64,000 nucleotides of DNA, from positions 186,001-250,000 of the forward strand of contig NZ_CABHOU010000059.1 in the NCBI RefSeq assembly GCF_902168175.1, given 5' to 3'. Below, in pieces: positions 33,566-42,891 of this stretch. Positions within the stretch are counted from its first letter, which is position 1, and each line of letters begins with the position of its first letter. A program made the translations under genes and the position numbers. Below the pieces are notes generated by a model. The model saw only the letters and a program-made list of their open reading frames with translations, was not told where the DNA came from and searched no databases. The stretch comes from an uncultured Chitinophaga sp. (lineage in GTDB: Bacteria > Bacteroidota > Bacteroidia > Chitinophagales > Chitinophagaceae).

Positions 33566-35542
33566 TTAGTTCACGAACCACCAGCGGATACCTACGCGGA
33601 AAGCGAAATTATTACGCGGGTACAGCGGGGCCGACAGGTTGTTATCCCACAAAAAGGCATTCAGGTTTTCGCCACGCACAAAGGCGTTGAACGACTTGAT
33701 GCGGAAGTGTACAAAGGCATGAACATCAGGATAGTTAGATATCCTTTCGGTGTTTTGCGTGAAGAACTGGCCGAGGATCGGCGAATAGTTATCGGCATTG
33801 TAATCGGTGTTGTAAGAGCCTTCCAGACCCATTACCAGGTTCAGGTTCTTGTACAACACGTCTTCATAAGTGAAGCGGTGGCGCGTCCAGATGGTGGGCA
33901 GTTGCAATGGTGAGTTGCCGTGCACCTGCTGGAAAGCTATATCTGCGTACCAGTGCAGGTGTTGGTTGGCAGAGAAACGTTTGCTGAAAACGACCTGCAA
34001 AAGGTTAAACAGGGAGCTGAACTGTTGCGCGTCCTTAAAGCCTGCGAAGTAATTTAGCTTATTGAAGATGAAGTAGTTCGCTGCCAGTCGATACTGTAAA
34101 CGGTCGTTATTGGCCGCAAACTGGAACTGGGTAATGTTCTCCTTCCCAAGATCGTCGTTGGATACCAATGTGCCCTGATTGGTGCCGAAGTACCGGTACA
34201 CATAGGATGGTTCGCGGTTTACGTTGCGGAACATCAAACTCACATTACCCAACGTCGGGTTAAAGTACCGGCTCAGCACACCACTTACGGCATAATCGCC
34301 TGCGTTCTCCCCCGCCAGGTACAACTCTCCCTTAGCCGAAAGGTCCCATTTCTGGTTCTTCGTTTTATTCCGGTATTCGCCATGTATACTTAAGTTCTGG
34401 AAAGTAATGTTCCGCGATGTGTCCAGGAACTCGCCTATCGTATTATCGAACCGCGCGCCAACACTGATAAAGTGCGCCTGGTTACCCCGCAGCGGGAACT
34501 GGATAAGCGACAGGTCGTTGGAAATCGTGCGCCAGTAATGATTGGAACGCAGCGTATCGCCCTCCGGAAAAACAAGTCCGTAGGCATTGGTGTAGTAAGC
34601 TGTATCCGTTTGCTCGTCTATAAACTCATACCTGGACGATGTATAGGTTAAAGTATGCTGCACACGGAAAAACGGGTCGTACTGCCAGTAATCTGTGGTA
34701 TCATTAATATGTATCGTATCGCCCTTCCCCCAGTCGTAATGGTGTAATAACCTTATGCTGGCTTCTTTATACGCGGTTTTGGTAGGTATTTTATTATTGA
34801 AGTACGAGAACGATCCTCCACCTGCACCGCCCAGGAATACCGGGATAATACGACGGCGTTTATAATCAGGACTGGAAAGGAACGAATCGTTCACAATGCC
34901 GCCATTTTCGCCGCCGGTGATCTTGTTATTATAGAAGCTGACGAAAGCGTGGTAACGTTTGTTTTTGGTATTAAACCTCGCCGTAAGTCTTACGGCGTTA
35001 TGATCGGTGTTCTGGTTCTTGAAATACCCTGGGGCGCTCACTTTGCGGTACTCGAAGTTAAAGTTGAAACGCTCCGTACGGTTTTGTGTATGCTGGGCGT
35101 TGATCAACTGCTCCTGCATACTTCCTATCAGGTAACCCAGCTCCGTGTAAGGGCGGTTCGTGTAAAAGAAGCGGGCGTTATCGTGGGTAAAGCGGTAAAC
35201 ATCGTATGCGTGAAAGCCGGCATCGAAACCAGCGGTCATACGCGGGGTATAAATAATATTACGGGCAGCGGCGCCACTGTTGCCAAGGGTAACATAGCTG
35301 GCCGGTACCTGCAGGTAACTCCTGTACCAGTCGTTCATCGACGAGTCGATGGTAAAATCGGTAGGCTCGCCCAGGAAACGGTAGCGGATGGTAAGGGTAT
35401 CCGGCTCGTGGTCGTGTTTAGAGGTGTCGCGCGTCATGGTGCCACCGCCGCCGCTCATTCCGGAAAAACGGCCGCTATTGAACTGCGCCAGCAGTGTATG
35501 ACTGCAAAGTGTCAAGAAAATTATAATCCCTAAATGCCTCAT
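33566..35542 (-). CDS. Putative porin (Porin_10-like outer-membrane protein)
   Basis: A 658-residue outer-membrane protein. A signal peptide (FLTLCSHTLLAQ) is followed by a glycine-rich linker and DTSKHDHEPDTLTIRYRFL, then a long barrel with many Tyr/Phe/Asn-rich strands ending in FAFRVGIRWWFVN, a good C-terminal barrel strand. This arrangement matches the Bacteroidota putative porin family. It starts 16 bases after the purine nucleoside phosphorylase gene, so the pair is probably one operon; the porin could pass nucleosides or other small solutes. Confidence 0.82.
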   Translation of the reverse strand: MRHLGIIIFLTLCSHTLLAQFNSGRFSGMSGGGGTMTRDTSKHDHEPDTLTIRYRFLGEPTDFTIDSSMNDWYRSYLQVPASYVTLGNSGAAARNIIYTPRMTAGFDAGFHAYDVYRFTHDNARFFYTNRPYTELGYLIGSMQEQLINAQHTQNRTERFNFNFEYRKVSAPGYFKNQNTDHNAVRLTARFNTKNKRYHAFVSFYNNKITGGENGGIVNDSFLSSPDYKRRRIIPVFLGGAGGGSFSYFNNKIPTKTAYKEASIRLLHHYDWGKGDTIHINDTTDYWQYDPFFRVQHTLTYTSSRYEFIDEQTDTAYYTNAYGLVFPEGDTLRSNHYWRTISNDLSLIQFPLRGNQAHFISVGARFDNTIGEFLDTSRNITFQNLSIHGEYRNKTKNQKWDLSAKGELYLAGENAGDYAVSGVLSRYFNPTLGNVSLMFRNVNREPSYVYRYFGTNQGTLVSNDDLGKENITQFQFAANNDRLQYRLAANYFIFNKLNYFAGFKDAQQFSSLFNLLQVVFSKRFSANQHLHWYADIAFQQVHGNSPLQLPTIWTRHRFTYEDVLYKNLNLVMGLEGSYNTDYNADNYSPILGQFFTQNTERISNYPDVHAFVHFRIKSFNAFVRGENLNAFLWDNNLSAPLYPRNNFAFRVGIRWWFVN

Positions 35543-35558
35543 CCTTTGTTACTGCTAA

Positions 35559-36380
35559 TTACAATTGTGCTATCAATTCCCTGAAAATCAACGTTAATTT
35601 AGGCTCTGCCGCGTTGGCTGCCTCCAGTACTTCCTGGTGCGTAATCGTATTTTCTTCCTCCCTTATTCCAAGGTCGGTAATTACGCTCATGGCAAATACC
35701 CGGAGACCGGCATGCGCTGCCACAATCACCTCCGGCACGGTACTCATACCTACGGCATCGCCGCCGATGATGTGCATAAACTTATATTCTGCGCGTGTTT
35801 CGAAAGTTGGCCCCTGAACGCCTACATATACGCCGGTGTGTACAGGAATATTGTTTTGGGCGGCAATGCTTTTCGCTTTGGCCACCAGTGTTTTGGCATA
35901 AGGCTCACTCATATCCGGGAAACGGGGTCCCAGGGTATTTTCGTTCTTACCTCTTAAAGGATGTTCGGGTTGCAGGTTGATATGATCTGTTATGATCATC
36001 AGGTCGCCCACGTTAAAGGCGGCATTCATGCCACCGGCCGCATTACTCACCAGCAGGGTGGATATACCCAGTTCTTTCATCACCCTAACCGGGAAGGTCA
36101 CCATTTGCATGCTAAACCCTTCGTAGTAATGGAACCTGCCTGCCATGGCCACCACTGGTTTTCCTTTGATGGTACCCAATATCAGTTTACCATGGTGCCC
36201 CTCTACGGTAGATACCGGGAAGTGCGGGATGTCGCCATAAGGGATTTCCTTAGGATTGTCGATCTCCTTCGCCAGGTTCCCCAGGCCGCTTCCTAAAATA
36301 ATGCCCGTTACCGGCGCCTGCTGGCCAAATTGCCTGATATAGTCAGCCGATTCCTTTATTTGCTGTTGTAATCCGATCAT
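35559..36380 (-). CDS. Purine-nucleoside phosphorylase
   Basis: A 273-residue trimeric-type PNP that splits purine nucleosides with phosphate to base and ribose-1-phosphate. The phosphate-binding GSGLG near residue 30, the VEGHHGK loop, VSNAAGG near residue 115 and EYKFMHIIGGDAVGMST in the base site are all present. It is the first gene of a pnp-porin operon, pointing to nucleoside salvage. A TAACTTTG -7 box at 36441-36448 gives a leader of about 55 bases that can form a strong hairpin. Confidence 0.93.
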   Translation of the reverse strand: MIGLQQQIKESADYIRQFGQQAPVTGIILGSGLGNLAKEIDNPKEIPYGDIPHFPVSTVEGHHGKLILGTIKGKPVVAMAGRFHYYEGFSMQMVTFPVRVMKELGISTLLVSNAAGGMNAAFNVGDLMIITDHINLQPEHPLRGKNENTLGPRFPDMSEPYAKTLVAKAKSIAAQNNIPVHTGVYVGVQGPTFETRAEYKFMHIIGGDAVGMSTVPEVIVAAHAGLRVFAMSVITDLGIREEENTITHQEVLEAANAAEPKLTLIFRELIAQL

Positions 36381-36400
36381 ACGCGGGTTGACACTAATTT

Positions 36401-36448
36401 AATAATACGGCCGGAAAGGACTCCCCTTCCGGCATGCCGGCAAAGTTA
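36401..36448 (-). promoter_or_regulatory. -7 box and structured leader of the pnp operon
   Basis: Minus-strand TAACTTTG (36448-36441) is an exact -7 box. Just downstream the leader contains CCGGCATGCCGG and CCGGAAGG...CCTTTCCGG, which can form a stable hairpin but lack a T-run, so I do not call it a terminator. Confidence 0.5.
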
Positions 36449-36539
36449 ATCCTATAAACCATACTAAAAATCCGAATTCAGAAATATGGTGCCGTTTTTC
36501 GATCATAAAACGCTATTTTAGCACCCAAATTTTATTCCG

Positions 36540-37754
36540 ATGAACTTACACGAGTACCAGGCGAAAGAACTGTTGAAAAAATATAATGTACCGGTACAGG
36601 AAGGTATACCTGTAGATACTCCGGAAGCAGCGGCAGAAGCATACAAACAACTGAAGGTGCAGTTCGGTAACGAATTTGCGGTAGTAAAAGCTCAGATCCA
36701 TGCCGGTGGCCGTGGTAAAGGTAAAGTGAGAGGTACAGAGCAACGCGGTGTGGCTGTTGGTAAAAATTCTGAAGACGTTAAAACAATTGCAGGCAATATA
36801 CTCGGCGGTACACTCGTAACCATCCAAACCGGCGAAGCTGGTAAACTGGTGAACAAGGTACTGGTAGCTCAGGATGTTTACTATCCGGGCGCTAATCCCG
36901 TAAAAGAGTTCTACCTCTCTGTTCTGCTGGACAGGGCTACAGGCCAGAACGTAATCATGTATTCTACAGAAGGTGGTATGGACATTGAAGAAGTGGCCCA
37001 CAACACCCCTGACAAAATATTCAAAGAGGGGGTACACCCGGGTGGTGGCCTGCAAGGTTTCCAGGCGCGTAAAATCGCTTTCAACTTCGGTTTAAGCGGT
37101 GAGGCGTTCAAAAACATGGTGAAGTTCGTAACCAGCCTGTACAACGCTTACGTAGGACTGGATTGCGCTATGCTCGAAATCAACCCGCTGTTCAAAACCA
37201 GCGACGAGAAGATCATTGCGGTAGACTGTAAAATGAACCTGGACGATAACGCCCTGATGCGCCACGCCGACCTGGAAGCGCTTCGCGATATCTCCGAAGA
37301 AGATCCTACAGAAGTAGAAGCCAGCAAATACAACCTGAACTATGTTAAACTGGACGGTAACGTAGGTTGCATGGTAAACGGCGCTGGTTTGGCTATGGCT
37401 ACCATGGATATGATCAAATTAAGCGGTGGTGAGCCTGCTAACTTCCTGGACGTGGGCGGTACCGCTAACGCACAAACCGTAGAAGCTGGTTTCCGCATCA
37501 TCCTGAAAGATCCTAAAGTTAAAGCGATCCTCATCAACATCTTCGGCGGTATCGTTCGTTGCGATCGTGTTGCCCAGGGTGTTATTGATGCTTACCAGTC
37601 AATTGGCAACATCGAAGTACCGATCATCGTTCGTTTACAGGGTACCAACGCTGCTGAAGCGAAAGCCCTCATCGAACAGAGCGGCCTGAAAGTACAATCT
37701 GCCATCCTGCTGAGCGAAGCTGCGGCACTGGTTAACAAAGCTGTAACTGCGTAA
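36540..37754 (+). CDS. sucC: Succinate--CoA ligase (ADP-forming) subunit beta
   Basis: A 404-residue SucC with an ATP-grasp domain (KAQIHAGGRGKGK, EFYLSVLLDR, EINPL) and the C-terminal CoA-ligase domain (GGTANAQTV, NIFGGIVRCD, RLQGTNA). With SucD it makes ATP from succinyl-CoA in the TCA cycle. The sucD gene is not next to it: the next gene is an unrelated DUF4407 protein behind a terminator, so the subunits are encoded apart. TATTTTAG at 36514-36521 is a weak -7 candidate. Confidence 0.96.
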   Translation: MNLHEYQAKELLKKYNVPVQEGIPVDTPEAAAEAYKQLKVQFGNEFAVVKAQIHAGGRGKGKVRGTEQRGVAVGKNSEDVKTIAGNILGGTLVTIQTGEAGKLVNKVLVAQDVYYPGANPVKEFYLSVLLDRATGQNVIMYSTEGGMDIEEVAHNTPDKIFKEGVHPGGGLQGFQARKIAFNFGLSGEAFKNMVKFVTSLYNAYVGLDCAMLEINPLFKTSDEKIIAVDCKMNLDDNALMRHADLEALRDISEEDPTEVEASKYNLNYVKLDGNVGCMVNGAGLAMATMDMIKLSGGEPANFLDVGGTANAQTVEAGFRIILKDPKVKAILINIFGGIVRCDRVAQGVIDAYQSIGNIEVPIIVRLQGTNAAEAKALIEQSGLKVQSAILLSEAAALVNKAVTA

Positions 37755-37770
37755 TTAAACGCATCAAGAT

Positions 37771-37808
37771 AAAAAACGCCGTGGTGTTCTGCATCACGGC
37801 GTTTTTGT
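37771..37808 (+). terminator. Terminator of sucC
   Basis: ACGCCGTG (37776-37783) and CACGGCGT (37795-37802) form an 8-bp stem extended by A/T pairs and followed by TTTTTG. Confidence 0.9.
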
Positions 37809-37897
37809 TTTTATACTATCCCTGATAATTCTGCGTTTTTTAAGTAACTTGGGCCCATCCATCCTGCCTTTTTATTTACTGATTTATTCATTACCAG

Positions 37898-38932
37898 ATG
37901 CAACGCATTCGCAGATTCTTTTTATTCTGTTCCGGCGCGCATATCCCTATGCTCGAACGCGCGCCCGTAGAAACCAACAAGTACGCAGGTATTGGTGGTA
38001 CGATCTTCTTTACAGGCCTGTTAGCCGCCCTTTCGGGCGGGTATGCCCTATGGACCGTCTTCTCCCAATGGTGGGCAGCTATTTTATTTGGATTGATATG
38101 GGGATTGATGATCTTCAACCTCGACCGCTACATTGTGTCGAGCATGAAAAAGAGAGAACGGTTCTGGGACGAGTTTAAGATGGCCCTGCCGCGGTTAGTA
38201 CTGGCCGTTATCATCGCCATGGTTATTTCCAAACCACTGGAACTAAAGATATTCGACAAAGAAATACAGGCCGAACTGGTGATCATGGAACAAAAAACCT
38301 TCAAAATCCAGGAAGATAAGGTGAAGGAACGCTACCAGGCGCGCCTGAACGAATTGAATGCCTCTATCGATAAAGCCAAAAAAGAAGTCATTACCCAGGG
38401 CGCCCGCCGTGATACCCTGATGTTATTTGCCCAGCAGGAAGCCGATGGTACCGGCGGCTCACGCATCCGTAACCTTGGCCCTATTTATAAAGCCAAAAAA
38501 ACAGATGCGGATAATGCAGCCAGGGCCTACGACACCCTCAGCGCCCGTAACCAGCAGCTGATTGCAACTTACCAGTCCGAAATAGATCGTACCGACTCCA
38601 CCATCAAAGCCACTATACAGGAGCTTAAACGTGGTGCGCTCGACGGATTTGCCTCCCGCATGGATGCTTTGGGGCACCTTACGGACAGTAGTGCACCTAT
38701 CCGTTACGCCAGTTGGTTTATCATCCTCCTTTTTATTGCCATTGAAACAGCACCCGTATTCGTTAAACTCATATCGCCCCGCGGCCCTTACGACGAACTG
38801 CTGGAGCAGCACGAATACGCATTTATCATGCTGAAAAAAGAAAAGAAAGCCAAACTCACCCTCGAAACAGATGAACGCATTACCATCGCTACTGCCCAAA
38901 GCGAAAAACGCGTGCAGGAAGTGACGGAATAA
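37898..38932 (+). CDS. DUF4407 domain-containing membrane protein
   Basis: A 344-residue membrane protein of the DUF4407 family. Two close hydrophobic segments (TIFFTGLLAALSGGYALWTV, WAAILFGLIWGLMIF) are followed by the signature NLDRYIVSS, a third helix (LPRLVLAVIIAMVIS), a long charged coiled-coil region (about 120-250) probably outside the membrane, and a last helix (SWFIILLFIAIETAPVFVK). The function is unknown. MuiA-type gene follows 63 bases later on the same strand and may be co-transcribed. Confidence 0.82.
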   Translation: MQRIRRFFLFCSGAHIPMLERAPVETNKYAGIGGTIFFTGLLAALSGGYALWTVFSQWWAAILFGLIWGLMIFNLDRYIVSSMKKRERFWDEFKMALPRLVLAVIIAMVISKPLELKIFDKEIQAELVIMEQKTFKIQEDKVKERYQARLNELNASIDKAKKEVITQGARRDTLMLFAQQEADGTGGSRIRNLGPIYKAKKTDADNAARAYDTLSARNQQLIATYQSEIDRTDSTIKATIQELKRGALDGFASRMDALGHLTDSSAPIRYASWFIILLFIAIETAPVFVKLISPRGPYDELLEQHEYAFIMLKKEKKAKLTLETDERITIATAQSEKRVQEVTE

Positions 38933-38995
38933 AATATTTCCCGGTCGCCATTATGGAATTGACTACGTACCGCGCATCTGAAAGAAAAGCGAAGT

Positions 38996-40600
38996 ATGAA
39001 ATCAATACATCTATCTATAATGGCGACCTTATTACTAAACACCACAGCAATTGCCCAAAAGAAACAAACCGTTAGCACCATTATCGACAAGGTGACCGTG
39101 TTTACGCAGGGCGCACAGGTTACCCGCTCGGCCAATACCAGCATCACTGCCGGCAACACCATCCTTGTATTCCAGGATGTATCGTCCCAACTGGTAGAAA
39201 ACAGCATCCAGGTAAACGGGCAGGGCGAATTCACGATACTGTCTGTATCCACCGAAAAAAACTACCTCAAAACGCAGCAAAACCGGGAAGAGATCAGCAA
39301 ACTGCAACAGCAGGAAGAAACCCTGCTGGACAAACTGACAAGGGAAAAGAATAACCAGAAGGTATATACACAGGAAGAAGCAATGCTGATGAAAAACCAG
39401 GAGATTGGCAGCACGCAAACCGGGGTTAAAACGCCAGAGCTGCGCGAGGCGATGGACTTTCACCGCGCGCGCCTCGGAGAAGTGCTGGAGAAGCAGGCGG
39501 CGGTAGCAAAGGCGATCAGCAGTATTCAAAAAGAATTAACGGCTGTACAGGTACAACTGGCAGCACTTAATAACAACGGAACACAACCCACCTCCGACCT
39601 GCTGGTGACCATTTCTTCAAAGGAAAATATCAACGGTAAATTCACCATCAGTTACCTGGTAAACAATGCCGGCTGGACACCCGCTTACGACCTGAAGGTA
39701 AAGGACATCAGCCATCCGATGGAGCTGGTGTATAAAGCGAATGTGTATCAGTATTGCGGTGAAGAATGGAAAAATGTTAAGCTGTCGCTATCTACAGGTA
39801 ACCCTTCGCAAAATGCCACCATGCCCCAGTTGCAGCCATGGTATCTGGGCTTGGATATTCCCCGTTACCAGACGTTTGCCGCACCGGTAATGGAAGAAAA
39901 AGAATTGAACGAGGTAGTGGTGGTGGCTTCCGGTGTGCAGGACAAAGCAAGGAAAAAGATGACGACCATCCAGGTAACAGAAAGTTTTACCCCTACCACC
40001 GTTACATTCGACATTGCCCATCCCTATACCATTGTTTCCGATGGTAAGCCCTATACAGTTTCAATTAAGGAAGTGGAAGTGCCGGCAGAATACAAATATT
40101 ACGCGGCACCTAAACTGGACAAAGCAGCCTATCTGGTGGCCGGTATTACCAACTGGGAAACACTGAACCTGCTGCCCGGCGAAACCAGTATCTATTTCGA
40201 AGATACTTACCTTGGTAAGTCGCACCTCGACTTACAAAACGCAGGCGACACATTACAGGTATCCCTCGGCCGCGACAAAGGCATTGTAGTAAACCGTACT
40301 TTACAAAAAGACTTCTCGCAACGTCAGTTCCTCGGCAGCTCCACAACCGTTACCCGCCACTTTGAGCTGAGTGTAAGGAACAACAAACGCCTGCCCATTC
40401 ACCTCGTACTGCAGGACCAGCTGCCTGTATCTGTTTCAAAAGAAATAGAAATTATGAAGGTAGATGTGGGCGACGCCCTGCAAGATGAAACCTCGAAAAT
40501 GGTTTCCTGGAATCTGAATGTAGAACCCGGGAAAGATGCGAAGAAGAATTTAAAGTACGCAGTGAAGTACCCGAAAGGAAAAGTATTGAACCTGGATTAA
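38996..40600 (+). CDS. MuiA-like DUF4139 domain-containing secreted protein
   Basis: A 534-residue exported protein. A signal peptide (LLLNTTAIAQ) precedes the DUF4140 N-terminal domain (VTVFTQGAQVTRSA), a coiled-coil of about 75 residues (90-190), and a DUF4139 domain (VSYLVNNAGW-type ISYLVNNAGWTPAYDLKV to the end). This is the architecture of the mucoidy inhibitor MuiA family, whose role is unclear. An unusual insert near residue 305 reads LNEVVVVASGVQDKARKK, very like the plug signature of SusC-type transporters, although no barrel is present. The terminator at 40614 is shared with the convergent TPR gene. Confidence 0.82.
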   Translation: MKSIHLSIMATLLLNTTAIAQKKQTVSTIIDKVTVFTQGAQVTRSANTSITAGNTILVFQDVSSQLVENSIQVNGQGEFTILSVSTEKNYLKTQQNREEISKLQQQEETLLDKLTREKNNQKVYTQEEAMLMKNQEIGSTQTGVKTPELREAMDFHRARLGEVLEKQAAVAKAISSIQKELTAVQVQLAALNNNGTQPTSDLLVTISSKENINGKFTISYLVNNAGWTPAYDLKVKDISHPMELVYKANVYQYCGEEWKNVKLSLSTGNPSQNATMPQLQPWYLGLDIPRYQTFAAPVMEEKELNEVVVVASGVQDKARKKMTTIQVTESFTPTTVTFDIAHPYTIVSDGKPYTVSIKEVEVPAEYKYYAAPKLDKAAYLVAGITNWETLNLLPGETSIYFEDTYLGKSHLDLQNAGDTLQVSLGRDKGIVVNRTLQKDFSQRQFLGSSTTVTRHFELSVRNNKRLPIHLVLQDQLPVSVSKEIEIMKVDVGDALQDETSKMVSWNLNVEPGKDAKKNLKYAVKYPKGKVLNLD

Positions 40601-40613
40601 CTACCATCAAAAA

Positions 40614-40640
40614 AAAGCGGAGGCCATTTGCCTCCGCTTT
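40614..40640. terminator. Bidirectional terminator
   Basis: AAAGCGGAGGC and GCCTCCGCTTT form an 11-bp stem around CATTT, with an A-run on the left and T-run on the right. It serves the convergent MuiA-like and TPR genes. Confidence 0.9.
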
Positions 40641-40641
40641 T

Positions 40642-41205
40642 CTATTGAAGATCTTCGTATTTATAAGGTCGTTGGCGTTGTCCGCTTTTGACCTCAGCTA
40701 TAATTGTTTGTAACACCTGGTTAATGCCGTCGTCGGGAGAATGTACCAGTGCGGCTGCGATGGTACGTTCCGCATTTTCCACCTCTCCGTTCAGCAGGTA
40801 AGATAACGCAAGATTACCCATTAAACCAGGATTGTGATGGTCGAGAGAAAGTGCGTGCAAAGAAATCGTTACCGCCTCCTGCCCTTTGCCTAAATATCCG
40901 CAGGTAATTGCCAGTTCTCTGGCTACATCGGGATTTTCGTCATTCAATTCAAACGCCGTTACAAATTCAACGTACGCCTTTTCCTGTAGCTGCAAAGCCT
41001 GGTAAGCTTTTCCCTTTATCCAGAAAGCGGCAAAGTTACCTGGCGTTAGTTCTGTAACTTCATCCAGCATACCTATTCCACGAAAAATGGCTATTTCTTT
41101 CTGTGCCGGATCTGATGAAACATTACCGGCAATAAAAATATAAGGCTCTATAAGCGCCACTCCGTTACGAAACAATGCTTCCGGATTTTGTGCTGATTGA
41201 TTCAT
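40642..41205 (-). CDS. Tetratricopeptide-repeat protein
   Basis: A 187-residue cytoplasmic protein without a signal peptide. At least three TPR-like helix pairs are seen: FAAFWIKGKAYQALQLQEKAYVEFVTAFELNDE, PDVARELAITCGYLGKGQEAVTISLHALSLDH and PGLMGNLALSYLLNGEVENAERTIAAALVHSPDD. TPR proteins scaffold protein complexes; no partner is evident. It may be co-transcribed with the gene 52 bases upstream. Confidence 0.7.
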   Translation of the reverse strand: MNQSAQNPEALFRNGVALIEPYIFIAGNVSSDPAQKEIAIFRGIGMLDEVTELTPGNFAAFWIKGKAYQALQLQEKAYVEFVTAFELNDENPDVARELAITCGYLGKGQEAVTISLHALSLDHHNPGLMGNLALSYLLNGEVENAERTIAAALVHSPDDGINQVLQTIIAEVKSGQRQRPYKYEDLQ

Positions 41206-41257
41206 GACTTGTTCTATTGATTCTTTAAACTTACAGCAGCCATCCGAAGGAGAATTG

Positions 41258-41809
41258 TCAACTGTCTTTTTTCTTCTTTACAAATATCCGTTCTAATGTT
41301 TTTATGTACTGGCTGTTGGCATCTACACGGGTAATATCATCCAGCGAAAGCATAATATATCTTCTGTCAAGTGATACCTTGGTCCCAAACTCGTACAACA
41401 CCAGTGTTTCGTTATCCAGTTCATGAATTTCACCGATGAAACAGATATCATCTTTCACATCCTGTACATGAATGGTAACGCTGCCAAAACGCTCGTTAAA
41501 CATGCGCAACATATCTTCCAGGGGCGCTATTTCCACGGGATTGTCGCCATCTTCGCGTTGCGAAGGGTCGATGAGTTTGGACACGCTTGTAATTTCATTG
41601 CCACCCCAGCGGATGCGTGAAATACGATCGCGCATCAGCAGGCTGAAGCCATCATATAAACCTTCGCTGTCGAAACGTTCGAGCAGCAAAAATTCATCGT
41701 TATAATCAACAATAAACCCGAAATCGAAATCATCGTAACGGTCTATACTTACATCTACAAAAGTCTGGTAATGTTTTAATTTACCCAGGTACTTGGACTC
41801 TACACTCAT
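41258..41809 (-). CDS. Conserved hypothetical protein with two similar beta-barrel-like halves
   Basis: A 183-residue soluble, acidic protein that I cannot assign to a family. Two segments look alike: residues ~26-75 (FDFGFIVDYNDEFLLLERFD, then MRDRISRIRW) and ~120-172 (CFIGEIHELDNETLVLYEFG, then SLDDITRVD). Each has five short strands ending in an I-x-R-I/V pattern, as in LSm or SH3-like small barrels. It ends in a lysine-rich tail. It lies between the TPR and SprT-like genes on the same strand. Confidence 0.5.
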   Translation of the reverse strand: MSVESKYLGKLKHYQTFVDVSIDRYDDFDFGFIVDYNDEFLLLERFDSEGLYDGFSLLMRDRISRIRWGGNEITSVSKLIDPSQREDGDNPVEIAPLEDMLRMFNERFGSVTIHVQDVKDDICFIGEIHELDNETLVLYEFGTKVSLDRRYIMLSLDDITRVDANSQYIKTLERIFVKKKKDS

Positions 41810-41865
41810 GATCGTTCAGTTTTGGTATAAGGGACGCAGAAGTTGCTTTCTTTTATACTCTATAG

Positions 41866-42492
41866 TTATGCAGTTTCGGATGGTATTTCCACTTCATAAA
41901 CAGGACTAAAAAGATACATTTTCTTAGTAGCCACTTCTTCGCATTTAAATCTTTTCCTCACCTTCTCACCGCGACGGAATATGCGGCCGTCTTTCGTACG
42001 GAAGAGTTGGTGCAGTGTTAATTGTTCTATAAGATAATGATTTTCTTTCTTTCGATCATAATTACGTAATACACGCATTAAATTTTCATCGGCGCAGGAG
42101 CTTGCTGCGAGATCGTGCAAACTGCTGCGGAGCGCGGTTTCCACGTCGGGCGGTAAATAACCGCGGCCCAGGAATTGGCGTAGTATTACAGCAAACTCGT
42201 GTTTCCATTCTTTGCCATGTGCAGCTACAGAATGGGCATACAGATTAAAAGTAACGAGGTGAGCCAGTTCGTGTAGTAACGTAATGAGGAAAGCGAATTT
42301 GTTCAGGTTGCCATTCACGCTGATGCGGTGGCCTTTCCCCTGGTAAGGATGACGATAATCGCCCAATACAGAGGCTCGTTCGCGGGTTAACGTAAGATGA
42401 ACTTTGTAGTCCGTTAAATAGGCTGCTACCTGCTCGAAGGTGCCCTCGGGCAGGTAGGTAGCCAAAGCACTTAAGGGATGCTCCTTTTTCAC
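41866..42492 (-). CDS. SprT-like zinc metallopeptidase domain protein
   Basis: A 208-residue protein with the SprT-like core: FLITLLHELAHLVTF carries the HExxH zinc site and HGKEWKHEF supplies the third ligand. The C-terminal zinc ribbon of classical SprT is missing, as only one late cysteine remains (RFKCEEV). Such proteins resemble SprT/Spartan proteases acting on DNA-protein crosslinks, but the role in bacteria is not established. It begins 12 bases after the membrane protein gene upstream, so it shares the bactofilin-AtpZ transcript. Confidence 0.75.
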   Translation of the reverse strand: MKKEHPLSALATYLPEGTFEQVAAYLTDYKVHLTLTRERASVLGDYRHPYQGKGHRISVNGNLNKFAFLITLLHELAHLVTFNLYAHSVAAHGKEWKHEFAVILRQFLGRGYLPPDVETALRSSLHDLAASSCADENLMRVLRNYDRKKENHYLIEQLTLHQLFRTKDGRIFRRGEKVRKRFKCEEVATKKMYLFSPVYEVEIPSETA

Positions 42493-42504
42493 TGATCCAA
42501 TCCT

Positions 42505-42891
42505 TTATTTTTTACGCCTGAGCAATTTCTGCAGGCTGAACGTTTCAAAAACAGTATAAACTACATACAGCCCCATCAGCAAAAAGATGGTCGATTTGCT
42601 GATCTGGCTTCTGTTGACAAGAACATAAATGCCTATGCCAAACAGGCACAGCATCAATTTGGCCAATGTAGATGCGTACACGCTGCGTACGAAGGCGTTG
42701 TTATTATCCTGCCCAAGGCCGCGGCGGGTAAGAAAATAAGAAAGCCCGGTGATGATGGCCAGTAATCCATTACCGGTCACCAATACCCACACGTGGTTAC
42801 CAGCGGTGATGAGCTGGTTCTTAAACAAAAAAATTAAACCATTCAGTATAGCGAATACGGAAATCAGGTTCCAGAAAAACTTATCGGTCAT
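42505..42891 (-). CDS. Small four-helix membrane protein of the AtpZ/AtpI neighbourhood
   Basis: A 128-residue membrane protein with four hydrophobic segments (FFWNLISVFAILNGLIFLF, VWVLVTGNGLLAIITGLSYFL, TLAKLMLCLFGIGIYVLV, STIFLLMGLYVVYTVF) and a basic C terminus. In other Bacteroidota a protein like this lies between AtpZ/AtpI and atpB. Its start overlaps the end of the AtpZ gene by 11 bases. Its function is unknown, but coupling to AtpZ suggests a link to assembly of the ATP synthase or its c-ring. Confidence 0.6.
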   Translation of the reverse strand: MTDKFFWNLISVFAILNGLIFLFKNQLITAGNHVWVLVTGNGLLAIITGLSYFLTRRGLGQDNNNAFVRSVYASTLAKLMLCLFGIGIYVLVNRSQISKSTIFLLMGLYVVYTVFETFSLQKLLRRKK

